Assembly (NCBI GenBank): GCA_019916065.1
Contig: CM034240.1
Coordinates: forward strand, 19,515,894 to 19,579,893
Direction: 5' to 3'
DNA length: 64,000 nucleotides
From: Vitellaria paradoxa
Lineage: Eukaryota > Streptophyta > Magnoliopsida > Ericales > Sapotaceae
The position numbers were made by a program, and so were the translations under genes. The notes below the pieces were generated by a model. The model was given only the letters and a program-made list of their open reading frames with translations, made no database searches and was not told where the DNA came from. Shown piece by piece: positions 1-12,378 of this stretch (position 1 is its first letter; each line of letters starts with the position of its first letter).

Positions 1-1426
1 ATTAACTTTAGAGCTCCACGGGTTAGTTGAGGTGCATGTAAACTGGCTTGTACACCTTGAATCATCAAAAAAAGAAAATGGTGCTTTTAAATTTATTGGA
101 TTAAGAATTACATCCTTTTAATTCTGCTATTTTGATAGTTGGATTCCCATAGTTGGTTGGAATTAATTGGTATTTTGATATAATACTTATTATTTTTTAG
201 ACAAATTTAAATTAATAACATTTAGACTTAATGTTTGAAAATTTTAATTTAATTGACAATAAATCAAGCATATTAAACAAACCTCACAAATTGACATATA
301 CAAATTGTTGCGAGGGTAAATTACAGATGGTATATGAACATATAATAAAATTTTACATTTTATACCTTAACATTTTAATTATTAATCAATGAACTAAGAT
401 TTTAATTATTGTAATGCTACGTGAACATATTTTTGTAATAAATTTTTAATTAAATTATCAAATGACCATATATTAAATAAGTAGATTAACTCATTTAATG
501 AGAAATTTATTAACGAAAATAAATAATCTCTATTTAGGTTAAAAGATAGAGATTGTAAAATGCTTCGACAAACAATTGTATTAGAAGTCTACCGGATGTA
601 TATATTCATATTTTCTTTTCTTCTTTTACTCCAGCCGACAAAAAGAGTAAAGAGATAAGAGAAAGTAAGAACTAAAGAAAGTGACCGGAGAGAACTGAAC
701 CTATTTGGCAGGGTGATCATCATAGTGGGTATGAATAGACCACAAAGCCTTAATTAAGTTGGTTTCAGTTTAAACCTATGCTATAAATCGCAGGCTGTGG
801 AGCAAACTTCCACAAGGCCTAAAACTGTAGAATTGGCTCTTGGTATTTTCTCACAGGCTGTCCGTGAGCTTCCCGTAAATGCTCTTTGAATTTTCCCATA
901 GACATCCAATGGGTGCTAATGACCTACCCACAAAGGTGTCTAGCTAGTTCTCTTTGGGTGTTATTCAATCCACTTAAATGATATGTGTTGTATGATAGAT
1001 ATTCAACATGATTATATATGTTTCCTGAGAATATGAAATAATATAATTATGGATGCTTTGAATGTAACATGCCTTATTATGATATTAAAATATCATTAAT
1101 TATCATACATGATTAAGCATATCATGTGCATGAAGTTAGAGCATCATTTGGTCTATGATGTGGATATTAGTTTAGCCAAGAGTGTTATGTTATTATTGTT
1201 GATTGGCTGAGGCACAATCATATGTATCAATTGGATCTATGATTTTTTGCAAAATAAAAAAAAATAAGATTTTCTAAATACTTGATGATCCCTAATAGAT
1301 ATATACTATCCGAGATTAGTCATTGGTGTTGGGATATTAATCTTAAATTACATTATGATGTGATTGATCTAGATTGTAGTCAAATCCTACTTGAGTACAA
1401 CAAATGCCTAAATTGGGTTGTAACAT
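1..1426. other. Gene-free AT-rich DNA with transposon debris
   Basis: I see no gene here. The first ~75 bases (TTGAGGTGCATGTAAACTGG, then a CATCAAAAAAA tail) look like the 3' end of a plus-strand retroposon whose body lies outside the window. From about 780 to 1426 the text resembles LTR sequence and may be the 5' part of the LTR-like repeat that follows, but the second copy near 14.6 kb does not cover it. Confidence 0.4.
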
Positions 1427-2169
1427 GATTCCCCAACAGAAAGGCTTAGGAATGTAATGCGGTTCTCCTGAGGCTTACATAAATAGGGTTTAACACAATT
1501 CTCTCTAGTGTTACATTGAGATGTATGTTTGCCGTGAGCATCAAAACGGTATAGTTGGTAACTGTGTGTGCTTTACTAAGTGTCATCCCTCTCAAGATAA
1601 GGTCGGGGGCAAATGTAGATTAGAGATCGCATTGGTCATTATACTTAAATTTAATATATTATATTTTACTGAGATTGTTGTGAATTATATTGCATACTTG
1701 AGTATGTATACTCGTGCACACATCCACAATCTTATCTACTAGGTGATGGTGCTTCCCCCTTCTATATTACTAGTAACCCCTCGAGAGCTAGAAGTAGCCA
1801 CCTAGAATTAAGTTGAGTTGAGACTAAAGGTTAACCTAGAGTATATTTCGCATTTATATTTAGATTATTGTATCTTTATTTGTGCGACCCGAGTATAGGT
1901 CCCAACTTAATTAAGATATTCCTAGACTTGTAATACTAAAATAATTACTATTGTAGCCATGTAACTTTTTGAATTTGGTTACCAATGTGTAATCTTTGTT
2001 TAATTACATTACCATTTAATATTATTTTATATAAAAATGAGGAATGAGTATAGATACTATGATTGAATATTTGTTATAACTCAATCTTGATTTAGGTTTT
2101 TATTTGGTTTAAATTCATTCTCATATTATGATGCTATCCGTCCTGGAGTTTAGGGTTATAAGTGTGACA
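1427..2169 (+). repeat. Decayed LTR-like repeat, copy 1
   Basis: This stretch aligns with 14646-15386. Shared landmarks in the same order are GATTCCC, TTTGCCGT(G/A)AGCAT, GTGCTTT(A/G)CTAA, GATAAGGT(C/T)GGGGG, ACTCGTGCACAC and TAGCCACCT, and both copies end in GTGTGACA. The copies are strongly diverged. No primer-binding site follows this end, so it is not the 5' LTR of an intact element. The two copies bracket the gypsy nest and could be the LTRs of a lost outer element, but this is inference. Confidence 0.55.
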
Positions 2170-2553
2170 TCTTATATAGCCATTCATGCATCTATTTTAG
2201 GAAATAGTCTTGCATGTACTTAATATGTGCATGAGCTGATTTGGTTCAAGTGTATATTTTTATTTAGAATTAAACTGATGTTTATCTATTTCATATTTTT
2301 GGACTTTGAATTGAGCCAATCTGTAATACCCAGTAATTAACTTTGGCTATTTATGTGTTATTTTGAGCTAATAAAATATTTAAATTGGGATTCGATTGAT
2401 TTATTTTATTTTTCCTAGGTTGGGTTTAATCTGAATTGATATTGAGTTGGACAACTAGGCCAAAGGCCTAGCCTTTTTCTTCATTTCTTTTTCTTTCTTT
2501 CTTTTCTTCTTCTTTTTTTTTTTTTGGCCCTTAGCCATTTTAGAATAGAGAAT

Positions 2554-2596
<43 letters not shown>

Positions 2597-2824
2597 TAGA
2601 GAGAGAAAGTGGGTTTCAAGAAGGAAGGCTGGCAAATTAGGGTAGTATTTGACGCCATAAACGTCATGTTGACATCCATTTCACGTGGCTTCACTCTAGA
2701 AAGAACAAATCAATACCGAAAGTTTGGAAGCTATAACTCAAATCTGCTCATTTCTTCTTTTCTTGTCATATTTGAGGTAGGTGGGACTCATATATGTGTT
2801 TTATGCATTCTTAGCATGATTTTG

Positions 2825-2859
<35 letters not shown>

Positions 2860-4296
2860 ATAATTTTAGTAGATGGTGATACATGTGCATATACATGTGT
2901 GCATTAGCTCATAATCCAAATTTTCTCATAATCTAGCACAACATTCAGAATAATCATCTCCACAGGTTAAAATAACCAATATAGAGTCTCGATCAACCTA
3001 CACTTTGACCCGTAAAATACTCTTATTAACATTACCCTGCAAATTTCTAACTTCTTCCCAATCAGTCAAATCAATAAATCCATTACCTAAGAGGTATCCT
3101 AAATAGAGCAGCAGTAGCAACCCACTAAACTCGCGAAGCTTGGATAACAAACACCACCCAGGCCAGATTCAGCTAATACAACTGAAATCTTTGGAAGATT
3201 ATCACAATTACCCAATCAAATACCACATGACCCCAAATTTTATCTTAGACAAACCGAACTCATTATATTCTTAATACATAACCATTCAGTTAAATTACTA
3301 AAACTTAATAACAAATATGTGTTCTCAATTATTTCTAAGTTTAACAATCTCTAATTTACTCAAAACTACCATTTCCTCCTTAACAAGAATTTCTAATACC
3401 CCCATGACAAAATACAATACTAGTTAAAACCGTAAGCCTCCAAGCCACTAGATTAAATTCTGAACTTCAATAACTTAACTATTATCATAGAATGTGACAC
3501 AATAAAAATAAAAAAGATATCTCTCATAGAATCTAGGAAAAGTGAATCTAACCCTAAGGAGATTAACCCTATTCTTCCTCAAGAAGCACGTCCACAATTA
3601 CACATTTCTCATGGAAACAAAATTGAGACTCCTTCTCATTCAACCTCAAACTGACCATCTGAACACAAGGTTTCCCAATGCGCTTAATATCATTGGCGGA
3701 AAAAACATCATTACTATGGGCTTATCCTGAATCTAAACTACGGTGTCATCAAAAAAACAATCATCACTAATCTATAGTAACAAACAATTGCCACTCATCA
3801 AGTTGATAATTCATCCATTTCAAAATTTAAATCTCTACCAATGCCATTGCTACTTTAAAATATTTTCCACAATTACATATTACTCAACAATAAAATGTAA
3901 TCTTAATAAATCCTTGAGTCACTAACTTAGACTCTCTAAGCCTCTTGAACTTCAAATTTATAATTTTTTATAGTATTCATAACCACATCTGAGCATCATT
4001 CTAAATGTTAAAATTGCTAAAACATCTCTTAAATCTTATACCTAGGCACAACAGACCATTACCAGTTACATCACTTGCTCATACATCGGCTTTACTTACC
4101 ATCAACTAAGGATGGTTCTGAAGTTTTCATATCCCTTATCAATAGAGTCACTGTTCTAGTGATGTTCTTAGTTTGAACACTTCCACTACCAACTACACCA
4201 CAAAGCCCATCTTAAAATAACTAAATATCGATTGTAACATATAAGTACGCAACTTGCAATATCAAACTCCCACTGTCCCCTAGGCATTCTAACCCA
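2170..4296. other. Non-coding remnant DNA of old LTR elements
   Basis: I see no intact gene. TGTAATACCC at about 2324 is a typical plant gypsy LTR start and probably opens a plus-strand LTR fragment of roughly 550 bp. From about 2890 the text becomes poor in G on the plus strand and adjoins the primer-site-like motif at 4297-4309, so it is likely the decayed leader/gag region of a minus-strand element. All frames carry stops. Confidence 0.4.
2553..2591. repeat. (AG)n microsatellite
   Basis: Near-perfect AG dinucleotide run with one AAAG interruption. A pyrimidine-rich run (2468-2525) precedes it. Confidence 0.9.
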
Positions 4297-4309
4297 GGCT
4301 CTAATACAA
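4297..4309 (-). other. Decayed initiator-Met tRNA primer-binding site
   Basis: On the minus strand the sequence reads TTGTATTAGAGCC, matching 11 of 13 positions of the TGGTATCAGAGCC site complementary to plant initiator tRNA-Met. It lies 3 bp inside the LTR end at 4313 (LTR terminus GTGACA on the minus strand), as expected downstream of a 5' LTR. One of the two changes is C to T, consistent with methylation decay. Confidence 0.55.
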
Positions 4310-4312
4310 AAC

Positions 4313-6749
4313 TGTCACGCACGATTTCATAACCTGAAGGGTGAGTGATTTAACATACAAACTATACACCAACTAACTATACCCTAATTAGAGCCATTCA
4401 CTACTCTGGAGCAACATCCCACACAAGATAATAACATAATATAATCTAAACCAAGTCACAGCTATTGCCAAGTTATAATGCTCCAACATATCACATAACC
4501 ATTATACTCAAACATAGGCCATATGGCCTTTATAACCTAATCGAATAAATCTGTAAATTAAAATAATATTACAATCCCAAATACAATTTTAACTTAAGAA
4601 AATGAAAATGTAATCTCTACATTAACTTATGCACTTCTAATCCCACCAAATGCCCACCTAGTCATTATGACCTGTTCTTGCTATAAAGTCTGTAGGGACG
4701 TGAGCACTACTCCAGTTGTGCTCATGAAATATGATAAAAACATATATAATATGTAAAACAAAAGTATGCAGTACGATTACAATTAAATCAACATCTTTAT
4801 CTTTATCTTAAACTATCATAAATAGCAAAATTCAACATAATCAAATAAGTAAAAGGTATTTCTCCGTACCATCATATTACAATTATCATTACAAATTTTA
4901 ACATTTATTCCACTTATTATCTTTCTTAGTGTCATCATCAATGTTTAACTATCACATTTTCATTTTCATTTAAATCCACAGGGTGGGTACATTATACATC
5001 GTTGTTAAGGGCCACAATTAGCCACAATACACGTCATCTTTTAGAGCGATGATTAGTCACAAAGCCACGATTAGCCACATCACTTATCGTTATTAAGGGC
5101 CACGATTAGCCACATCACACGTTATATTATAGGCTAATAACCTACTAGCATGAACACCAATCCTTGCACAGGTTTCGAGTCTTTCAACCCTAGAGTAATC
5201 TCTGTACCCTTCCTATTTTTTAGTACTCTCATCCCCGTATCAAGGCATTAATCACTTTATCTTTTTATCTCTTTCCATTATCATCCTTAATCATTTTACC
5301 CATAATATATCATCTCATCATTTCCTTTCAATTTCATTATCAATTTCAACAATAACTCAACATTTTCCAAATCTAATTATCATATCATTTTAATCAAAAT
5401 TAAGTTATTCTTATCATGATCAAATAATCAATATCATCCAATATAAGTAACCAGTAGTATTCCAGTAATCATAATCAATCAATAATAATGAAATCATTCA
5501 TAAAGTAACAAGTACTAAATCATAGATCTCTTCAATGAACCAATAGCCTTTATCTTATCTCTTAAACATCTCCTATCCAAACACTTCCACCACTAATATC
5601 TCATTTGATCATTTCATTGTAAACACCTGATATAATACATTTATTATAAATAATCAACCATTAATTTCTCCTTTCATTCGTAATATCTAATCAGCATATT
5701 ATTTAGATTGTCAAATTATCCTTTTTTCCTTTCCATTGCCCTTATTATATTCTTTTTATCCTCTTATTCAATTAAGAAACATCTTATATCATCATAATAA
5801 CCAATATAGCAATCTCAATCCAATTCAACCTTACAATAACATGCTATCATTGTATTATAACATTTCCTCATTTTCTTACACGTTTTCAACTCATTTTAAC
5901 TCATCATTAAACATATATCAAGGACAAGTTATTAAATATGGAGAATTACATCTTAAAAAGTCTAAATTAAAGTTCTAGAGCACCCGGGGAAATCACATCT
6001 TCATGCTTCCAAATTCTTAAATAATCATCATAACAACATTTTCTAACTCAATACATCTCATTTATGCTAGTAAGAGGCTAGAAATCCCTACCTCAAGCTT
6101 TGAACAAAAAGGTAGTGAACACCAGGTTTAAGGGTTCCAACTTTGAGTTGATCAATCTCTTCATCCTTTGATCCAAACAACAAAACAAACCATATAGAAG
6201 TGTTCATTAAGTGCTCAATTTCAATCTTGCAAGATTAATTTGAGTTTGGTGAAAGTTTGAGTGACTTACCAACACAATTCCCCTTGGTTCCTCCTTGGAT
6301 CCTCTTCTTCTCCCAGTTATCTTCTCCCAACTCCAAACTCTATCTTTCTCTTCTCTCTCATAAACACATGTACATATGTTTGGCTTGGTTTCCAAGCATT
6401 CTATAGGTTCCTACACCTTCCCCCTACTCCCCTATTCTAACTGTAGGTGTAAGCCCTAGCTGAACAAACCAAAGCAACACTCATACCATGCACCTACTAC
6501 ATAGGCAGGGCGCCCCACTGGGCACCCCAGGTGCCCCTTTAAGGACCTATTGCCTGCCCCTCTACTTAGGGCGCCCCTTACATGCCTCTGAGCTAAGATG
6601 TCAATTTTTTGGTTATTTAGCTCATTACTTCCAAAATTTACAGCCATAAGTCATCTTAATGACTAATATTGCTTAAATAACATATTATCACACTCGAAAT
6701 GTGTTAAAAACCATCAATTTGTATCAATCCAGAAATTCGTGATATTATA
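4313..6749 (-). repeat. Long decayed LTR of an old Ty3/gypsy element
   Basis: On the minus strand this 2.4-kb stretch starts TATAATATCACG (likely decayed TGTAATATC) directly after a purine tract (AGGAGAGGAGA) and ends GTGCGTGACA. Upstream of the purine tract is AATTTCGAAGATGAAATTTTT, minus its last base a motif I recognise from the 3' end of plant chromovirus internal regions. Length and end motifs suggest the Tekay/Del group. Internal direct repeats of GCCACGATTAGCCACAT lie at 4990-5120. Stops in all frames and diverged ends mark it as old. Confidence 0.55.
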
Positions 6750-6808
6750 TTCTCCTCTCCTTATAAAAATTTCATCTTCGAAATTTAATGCAGTAGGCAC
6801 AAACATAA

Positions 6809-7570
6809 TGATGAGAAAGTGAAAGGATCTTTATATTTAATCCAACAAGGTTTCCCACTTCAAAGAATCAACACAACCCCAACCCGTGGAGAGGCAATGA
6901 TTCGGTTTTGAAGGAAGGGACAAGCCAAGGAACCAAATCACAATAGAAACAAGTTCTAGGGTAACTTGATTATCAAAGATAAAGTAGTCAATTGGCTAAA
7001 ATGACTAAGTCCAAGTTCTTTCAAGAAGCAAGGAAGAAAAATCTCTCAAATTGAGTTTCAAATCTGAAAATTACATCCTATTCACCTTGGTGGCCGGCCA
7101 CCTTACTTATAATACTAATATTTCAATCTTGGAACATCCCTCCAAGAATAGGAAAGGCCAAAAGACAAGCTTAAATGGCATTAACTCAAAAGGCCCTCAT
7201 TGGCTAGCTATTAGGGCATTCATTCATTGCATCAGTTCATTAACTCCAAATCAATTAAAACATGCATTAAATAAGGTCTTAAATACAAAACAAAATAAAA
7301 GACTGAAATGGGCTTGACTCTTGACATGGTAGACTTGAGTCTTCATCTTTGGCCGAATAAGAGGCCACCATGTGGCTGCCACCTAGCCTTTAACTAATCT
7401 CCATTTGGCAATCCCCTTTGTCCACTTGGCAAAGAACTTGGCACTTGAATTCTTCTCTTTGACCGATTGCTTCCTCTTGTCCAAAAGCTTCCATGATCAA
7501 ACTTTGGAGTTCCTTTGCTTTGGCTCTAGTTATGGGACCTTGATAGCTTAATGATGGAGCTCCTTCATCA
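6809..7570 (-). repeat. 3' LTR of the CRM-like element
   Basis: 762 bp, bounded by TG and CA, identical to 13281-14042 except at 7302. Because the element lies on the minus strand, this left copy is the 3' LTR. The last ~60 codons and stop of gag-pol lie inside it (7390-7570). Confidence 0.95.
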
Positions 7571-10500
7571 TCCCCCCCCTCTTGAGAAAAATTCGACCTC
7601 GAATTTGGCCCTGCACCAAAATAGGGAGAAAGATCAATGACATTAAAAGTGTTATTTACTCCATACTCACTTGGCAAGTCAATCTTGTAAGCATTAGGAT
7701 TAATGCGTTCCAAGACTTTAAAAGGTCCATCTCCTCTAGGTTGCAACTTGGATTTCCTTTGTTGAGGAAACCTTTCCTTCCTCAAGTGCACCCACACTAA
7801 GTCACCTGGTTCAAACAAAATTGCCTTTCTGCCTTGGTTAGCATGAGATGCATAAGATTGATTTTTCTTTTCAATATGCAACCTAGCTTGTGCATGGATT
7901 TTCTTCACAAATTCGGCCTTGTTTTTACCATCAAGAGAAACAATGTGTTTAATAGGTAAAGGTGACAAGTCCAAGGGAGTGAGTGGATTAAATCCATATA
8001 CAATCTGAAAAGGAGAAAATCCACTAGAGGAATGTACCACTCTATTGTATGCAAATTCAATATAAGGTATTAGTTCCTCCCAAGACTTCAAATTCTTCTT
8101 AACAAAAGTTCTCAATAGTGTAGACAAAGTCCTATTTACCACTTCAGTTTGACCATCGGTTTGGGGATGGCAAGTGGTAGAAAACAACAATTTTGTCCCT
8201 AATTTTCCCCAAAGGATTCTCCAAAAATGACTCAAAAACTTTACATCCCTATCACTAACAATAGTTTGAGGAATGCCATGCAATCTAACAATTTCCCTAA
8301 AGAACAAATTGGCCACATAAGTAGCATCACCGGTTTTCTTACATGGGACAAAATGAGCCATCTTAGAGAATCTATCGACTACCACAAAAATGGAATCATG
8401 TCCCCTTGATGACCTAGGCAACCCCAAAATAAAATCCATAGACAAGTCAACCCAAGGGTGTTTAGGTATGGGCAATGGTGTGTATAGTCCATGTGGCATC
8501 ACCTTAGACTTGGCCCTTTTGCAAGTTTCACATCTAGCACAAAACCTCTCAACATCTTTTTGCATATGAGGCCAAAAGAAATGTTCCTTAAGTACATCTA
8601 AAGTTTTTGCAACCCCAAAATGCCCCATGAGACCACCACTATGACTTTCATGCACTAACAAATCTCTTAAAGAACTCTTTGGCACACACAATCTGTTTTC
8701 CCTAAACAAATACCCTTCATGCCTAAAGTATTTTTGAAATGCAATGTTCTCACATGCCTTATACACTTGTGAAAAATCAGAATCATGCTCATACAATTCC
8801 TTAACAAGTTCAAAACCTAGCAATTTAGAGTCAAGAGTGTTAAGGAGAGTATACCTTCTTGAGAGTGCATCGGCCACAATGTTCTCTTTACCTTGTTTGT
8901 ATTGTACCACATATGGAAATGACTCAATGAACTCGACCCACCTAGCATGCCTCTTGTTCAGCTTTCCTTGGCCCTTGAGATGCCGCAAAGCTTGATGATC
9001 GGTGTGAATTATGAACTCCTTCGGCCACAAGTAGTGCTGCCATGTCTCCAAAGATCTCACCAATGCATAGAGCTCCTTGTCATATGTTGAATAGTTCAAG
9101 GTTGCCCCATTTAGCTTCTCACTAAAGTATGCAATAGGCTTCCTCTCCTGCATCAAAACAGCACCAATTCCTTTCCCGGAGGCATCACATTCAATTTCAA
9201 AAGCTTTGGTAAAATCGGGCAATACAAGTAAAGGAGCAGAACACAACTTTGTTTTCAACATGTTAAATGCATTCTCATGTTCATCACCCCATACAAATGG
9301 AACATTCTTCTTTACCAATTCATTCAAAGGGGCGGCTAGGCTACTAAAATTAGGCACAAACCTACGATAAAAGCTAGCAAGCCCATGAAAACTCCTTACT
9401 TCACTCACATTGGAAGGTCTCGGCCATTCCCTAATGGCTTTCACCTTCTCGTCATCTACTTCAATCCCTTTACTACTAACAACAAATCCTAGGAAAACAA
9501 GTCTTTCCATACAAAAACAACACTTCTTGAAATTAGCATACAACTTTTCCTTCCTTAAAACATCAAAAACACTTCTCAAATGTTGCAAATGATCATTCAT
9601 GCTTTTACTATAAATCAGAATGTCATCAAAGTAAACAACAACAAACTTTCCAATAAAAGATCTCAACACATGGTTCATCAATCTCATGAAAGTGCTAGGT
9701 GCATTTGTGAGCCCAAATGGCATCACAAGCCATTCATATAAACCATACTTGGTCTTAAACGCTGTTTTCCATTCATCACCTTCTTTCATCCTAATTTGAT
9801 GATAACCACTCTTAAGATCAATTTTAGAAAATATGCAAGCACCATGAAGTTCATCAAGCATATCATCCAATCTAGGAATAGGATACCTGTATTTCACGGT
9901 GATCTTGTTGATAGCACGGCAATCAACGCACATTCGGAAAGTCCCATCTTTCTTTGGCACCAAAAGAACAGGTACGGCACACGGACTCATGCTCTCCTTC
10001 ACATACCCCTTGGCTAGCAATTCTTCTACTTGCCTTTGAAGTTCCTTGCTCTCCTCGGGATTGCTCCTATAAGCTGGTCGGTTTGGAATTTGAGCTCCAG
10101 GCACAAAATCGATTTGATGCTCAATCCCCCTTAATGGTGGTAAACCCGATGGCACTTCCTCGGGAAAGATATCCTCATATTCCTGCAAAAGAGAAGTAGC
10201 AACACTAGGGAGAGAAAAATCATTGTTAGGATTAGAATATAAGGACTCCTTATACATAAGAAGGTATAGGGGCCTCATGTCATGCAATGCCTCTCTCATT
10301 TCTTTCTTTCCAACAAACAAAGTCATTTTTCCCTCTTCTTTTTCTTTTATACCAGACTTCTCTCCTTTTTCTTTCGTTCTCTCATTTTCCTCTTTTGTCT
10401 CTCTTTTTCTTTCTCCACTCTTTTCTTTCCTCTCTTTTCCCTCAATTTTTTTTGAATCACTCTCTACCTCACCTGATTTTCCCTCAAGTGCTCTCATAAT

Positions 10501-12378
10501 CCTCACTTGATCCTCATGAGCTTGAGTAGGACTCAAAGGGTTTAGAGTGTATGATCGGCCTTCCTTCACCAAAGTATACTTATTCTTCCTTCCATCATGA
10601 GTCACACTCCTATCATATTGCCAAGGACGCCCTAACAATATGTGAGTAGCAACCATAGGCACAACATCACACAATACCTCATCCTCATACTTCCCTATGG
10701 TGAATGGAACCACAACCTGTTTGGTTACTTTCAATTTATTGCATTCATTCAACCATTGTAGTCCATATGGCTTTGGATGCTTCCTACACACCAATCCCAA
10801 TTTGTTCACAAGATGAGAGCTCACCACATTACAACAACTTCCACTATCAATGATCATGCTACACAATTTGTTGCTCACAGCACACCTTGTATGGAAAATG
10901 TTTTCTCTTTGAATTGCATCCCCATCTTCCAATCCCACTTGTGCACTTAAAGCCCTCATGGTTATCATAGCATAAGTCAACCCAACCATAGGATCTTGCT
11001 CTCCCATCTCCAATTCCTCTTCTTCACCAATTTCGGCCAGATTTGGGGTCTCCTCTTCCTCATCCTCATCTCCACTCTCTAGACCTCCATCTTCCCTCAT
11101 ATACATCACCCTTTGGTTTGGACATTGATTTGCATAATGTCCATGCCCCAAACACTTGAAACACTTAACTTCTCTAGCTCTAGTAGGACCCCCTTTCTTT
11201 TCTTTCTCTTCTATTTTTCCTTTTCCTTTCCATTCTTCTTTTCCCTTCAAATCCTCCCTTTTCTGTTTTGGTAGATCCTTCTCATTCCTCTCTAGCTTTC
11301 CATAATTTGGCCTCCATGGACTTTTTGTGGTTGAGAAATTCGGCCCACTTCCATTCTTCAAAGATTTCTTCATTCTCAATTGTCTTTCCACCTTAATGGC
11401 AATGTGCACCATTTCGGTTATGGTATGGTAGGAATGTAATTCCACCACATGGGCTATTTCCATGTTCAAACCAGCTAAGAACCTTGCCATGGTGGCTTCC
11501 ATAGGTTCCTCCAATTGAGTTCTCGCCAATGCCATCTCCATAGCCTTGAAATATTCTTCCACACTTCTACCCCCTTGTGACAACCTTTGCAACCTTTGAT
11601 ACAGCTCCTTAAAATAATGTTGGGGAACAAACCTTTCCCTCATGACTTCTTTCATGGCTTCCCAAGTGGTAATGGTTCTAAGGCCAAGATTTCTCCTCCT
11701 AACCAACATTTGATCCCACCATATGATTGCATAATCTTTGAACTCCACAGCCGCAAGTTTGACTTTCTTTTCTTCCGAATAGTTGTGGCACTCAAAGATG
11801 AGTTCAACTTGCCTTTCCCACTCCAAGTACAAATCTGGATTTTCCTTTCCATGGAAGGAAGGAATCGTCATCTTAATGCTTCCCACATTTGAATCAACCC
11901 TTTCTTCAATTCCTTCCCCATTTCCATAGTCCCAATTCCTATAATTTCTACCCATTCTTCTTCCTCCAAATCCTCTACCTCTAGGTGGCCGAAACACCCT
12001 ACCCCTTGGATTATGGAAGTGTAACTCATTTTCTTCTTCAACAAATTCATTCCCCCATTCTTCTTCATTAAATTCTTCTTCCCCAATATTCTCAATTCTT
12101 GCTTCCTCATTTCTGCCCACATTTTGGCCGAAACCCATTCTAAGCATTCCATTTCCTCTTCCTCCTCCATTACCTTCCACATTTGGTGACCTATCTCTAC
12201 TACCCTTATCCCTAGTATCTTCCTTATCCTTTGCCTCCAACTTCTCAATCCTATCCAGCAAGGTGGTCATCACAAAGTTATTTCGGTCCATTTGTTGCCT
12301 TAAAGCTTCAAGCAACATTTTATCATCTCCATTCGGTCCAACCTTACTACTACCACTGGTTTCTTGTTCTTTAGACAT
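7390..12378 (-). CDS. Gag-Pol polyprotein of CRM-like retrotransposon (1662 aa)
   Basis: A single uninterrupted frame encodes all functions for making cDNA and inserting it. In order: retrotransposon gag domain (about residues 170-330); CCHC zinc knuckle [14 protein letters not shown] near 406; aspartic protease with DSGS near 511; reverse transcriptase with YFDD near 916; RNase H with [10 protein letters not shown] near 1126; integrase HHCC finger at about 1240-1290; and a DDE core with VDLSMDF near 1312, VSDRDVKF near 1376 and the glutamate near 1435. A GPF/Y-type module follows ([20 protein letters not shown]) and no classic chromodomain is seen. The tail [14 protein letters not shown] near 1619 resembles the C-terminal CR region of CRM elements. 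The last 60 residues lie in the LTR. The start is the first Met; a low-complexity charged stretch separates zinc finger and protease. No frameshift separates gag and pol. Confidence 0.93.
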   Translation of the reverse strand: MSKEQETSGSSKVGPNGDDKMLLEALRQQMDRNNFVMTTLLDRIEKLEAKDKEDTRDKGSRDRSPNVEGNGGGRGNGMLRMGFGQNVGRNEEARIENIGEEEFNEEEWGNEFVEEENELHFHNPRGRVFRPPRGRGFGGRRMGRNYRNWDYGNGEGIEERVDSNVGSIKMTIPSFHGKENPDLYLEWERQVELIFECHNYSEEKKVKLAAVEFKDYAIIWWDQMLVRRRNLGLRTITTWEAMKEVMRERFVPQHYFKELYQRLQRLSQGGRSVEEYFKAMEMALARTQLEEPMEATMARFLAGLNMEIAHVVELHSYHTITEMVHIAIKVERQLRMKKSLKNGSGPNFSTTKSPWRPNYGKLERNEKDLPKQKREDLKGKEEWKGKGKIEEKEKKGGPTRAREVKCFKCLGHGHYANQCPNQRVMYMREDGGLESGDEDEEEETPNLAEIGEEEELEMGEQDPMVGLTYAMITMRALSAQVGLEDGDAIQRENIFHTRCAVSNKLCSMIIDSGSCCNVVSSHLVNKLGLVCRKHPKPYGLQWLNECNKLKVTKQVVVPFTIGKYEDEVLCDVVPMVATHILLGRPWQYDRSVTHDGRKNKYTLVKEGRSYTLNPLSPTQAHEDQVRIMRALEGKSGEVESDSKKIEGKERKEKSGERKRETKEENERTKEKGEKSGIKEKEEGKMTLFVGKKEMREALHDMRPLYLLMYKESLYSNPNNDFSLPSVATSLLQEYEDIFPEEVPSGLPPLRGIEHQIDFVPGAQIPNRPAYRSNPEESKELQRQVEELLAKGYVKESMSPCAVPVLLVPKKDGTFRMCVDCRAINKITVKYRYPIPRLDDMLDELHGACIFSKIDLKSGYHQIRMKEGDEWKTAFKTKYGLYEWLVMPFGLTNAPSTFMRLMNHVLRSFIGKFVVVYFDDILIYSKSMNDHLQHLRSVFDVLRKEKLYANFKKCCFCMERLVFLGFVVSSKGIEVDDEKVKAIREWPRPSNVSEVRSFHGLASFYRRFVPNFSSLAAPLNELVKKNVPFVWGDEHENAFNMLKTKLCSAPLLVLPDFTKAFEIECDASGKGIGAVLMQERKPIAYFSEKLNGATLNYSTYDKELYALVRSLETWQHYLWPKEFIIHTDHQALRHLKGQGKLNKRHARWVEFIESFPYVVQYKQGKENIVADALSRRYTLLNTLDSKLLGFELVKELYEHDSDFSQVYKACENIAFQKYFRHEGYLFRENRLCVPKSSLRDLLVHESHSGGLMGHFGVAKTLDVLKEHFFWPHMQKDVERFCARCETCKRAKSKVMPHGLYTPLPIPKHPWVDLSMDFILGLPRSSRGHDSIFVVVDRFSKMAHFVPCKKTGDATYVANLFFREIVRLHGIPQTIVSDRDVKFLSHFWRILWGKLGTKLLFSTTCHPQTDGQTEVVNRTLSTLLRTFVKKNLKSWEELIPYIEFAYNRVVHSSSGFSPFQIVYGFNPLTPLDLSPLPIKHIVSLDGKNKAEFVKKIHAQARLHIEKKNQSYASHANQGRKAILFEPGDLVWVHLRKERFPQQRKSKLQPRGDGPFKVLERINPNAYKIDLPSEYGVNNTFNVIDLSPYFGAGPNSRSNFSQEGGDDEGAPSLSYQGPITRAKAKELQSLIMEAFGQEEAIGQREEFKCQVLCQVDKGDCQMEIS
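7571..7583 (-). other. Polypurine tract of the CRM-like element
   Basis: In element sense AAGAGGGGGGGGA directly abuts the TGATGA start of the 3' LTR. It is the expected primer for plus-strand DNA synthesis. It is also coding: the tract encodes Gln-Glu-Gly-Gly of the polyprotein, so protein and priming constraints overlap here. Confidence 0.9.

Noticed and set aside
7051..7317. 88-codon plus-strand frame, repeated identically at 13523-13789
   Set aside because: It is an antisense frame within both LTRs of the CRM-like element. Its identity between copies comes from LTR identity, not from coding constraint.
10223..10510. Plus-strand frames opposite the gag-pol spacer (Phe/Ser-rich)
   Set aside because: They are the complement of the Lys/Glu-rich spacer between zinc knuckle and protease and carry no gene signal.
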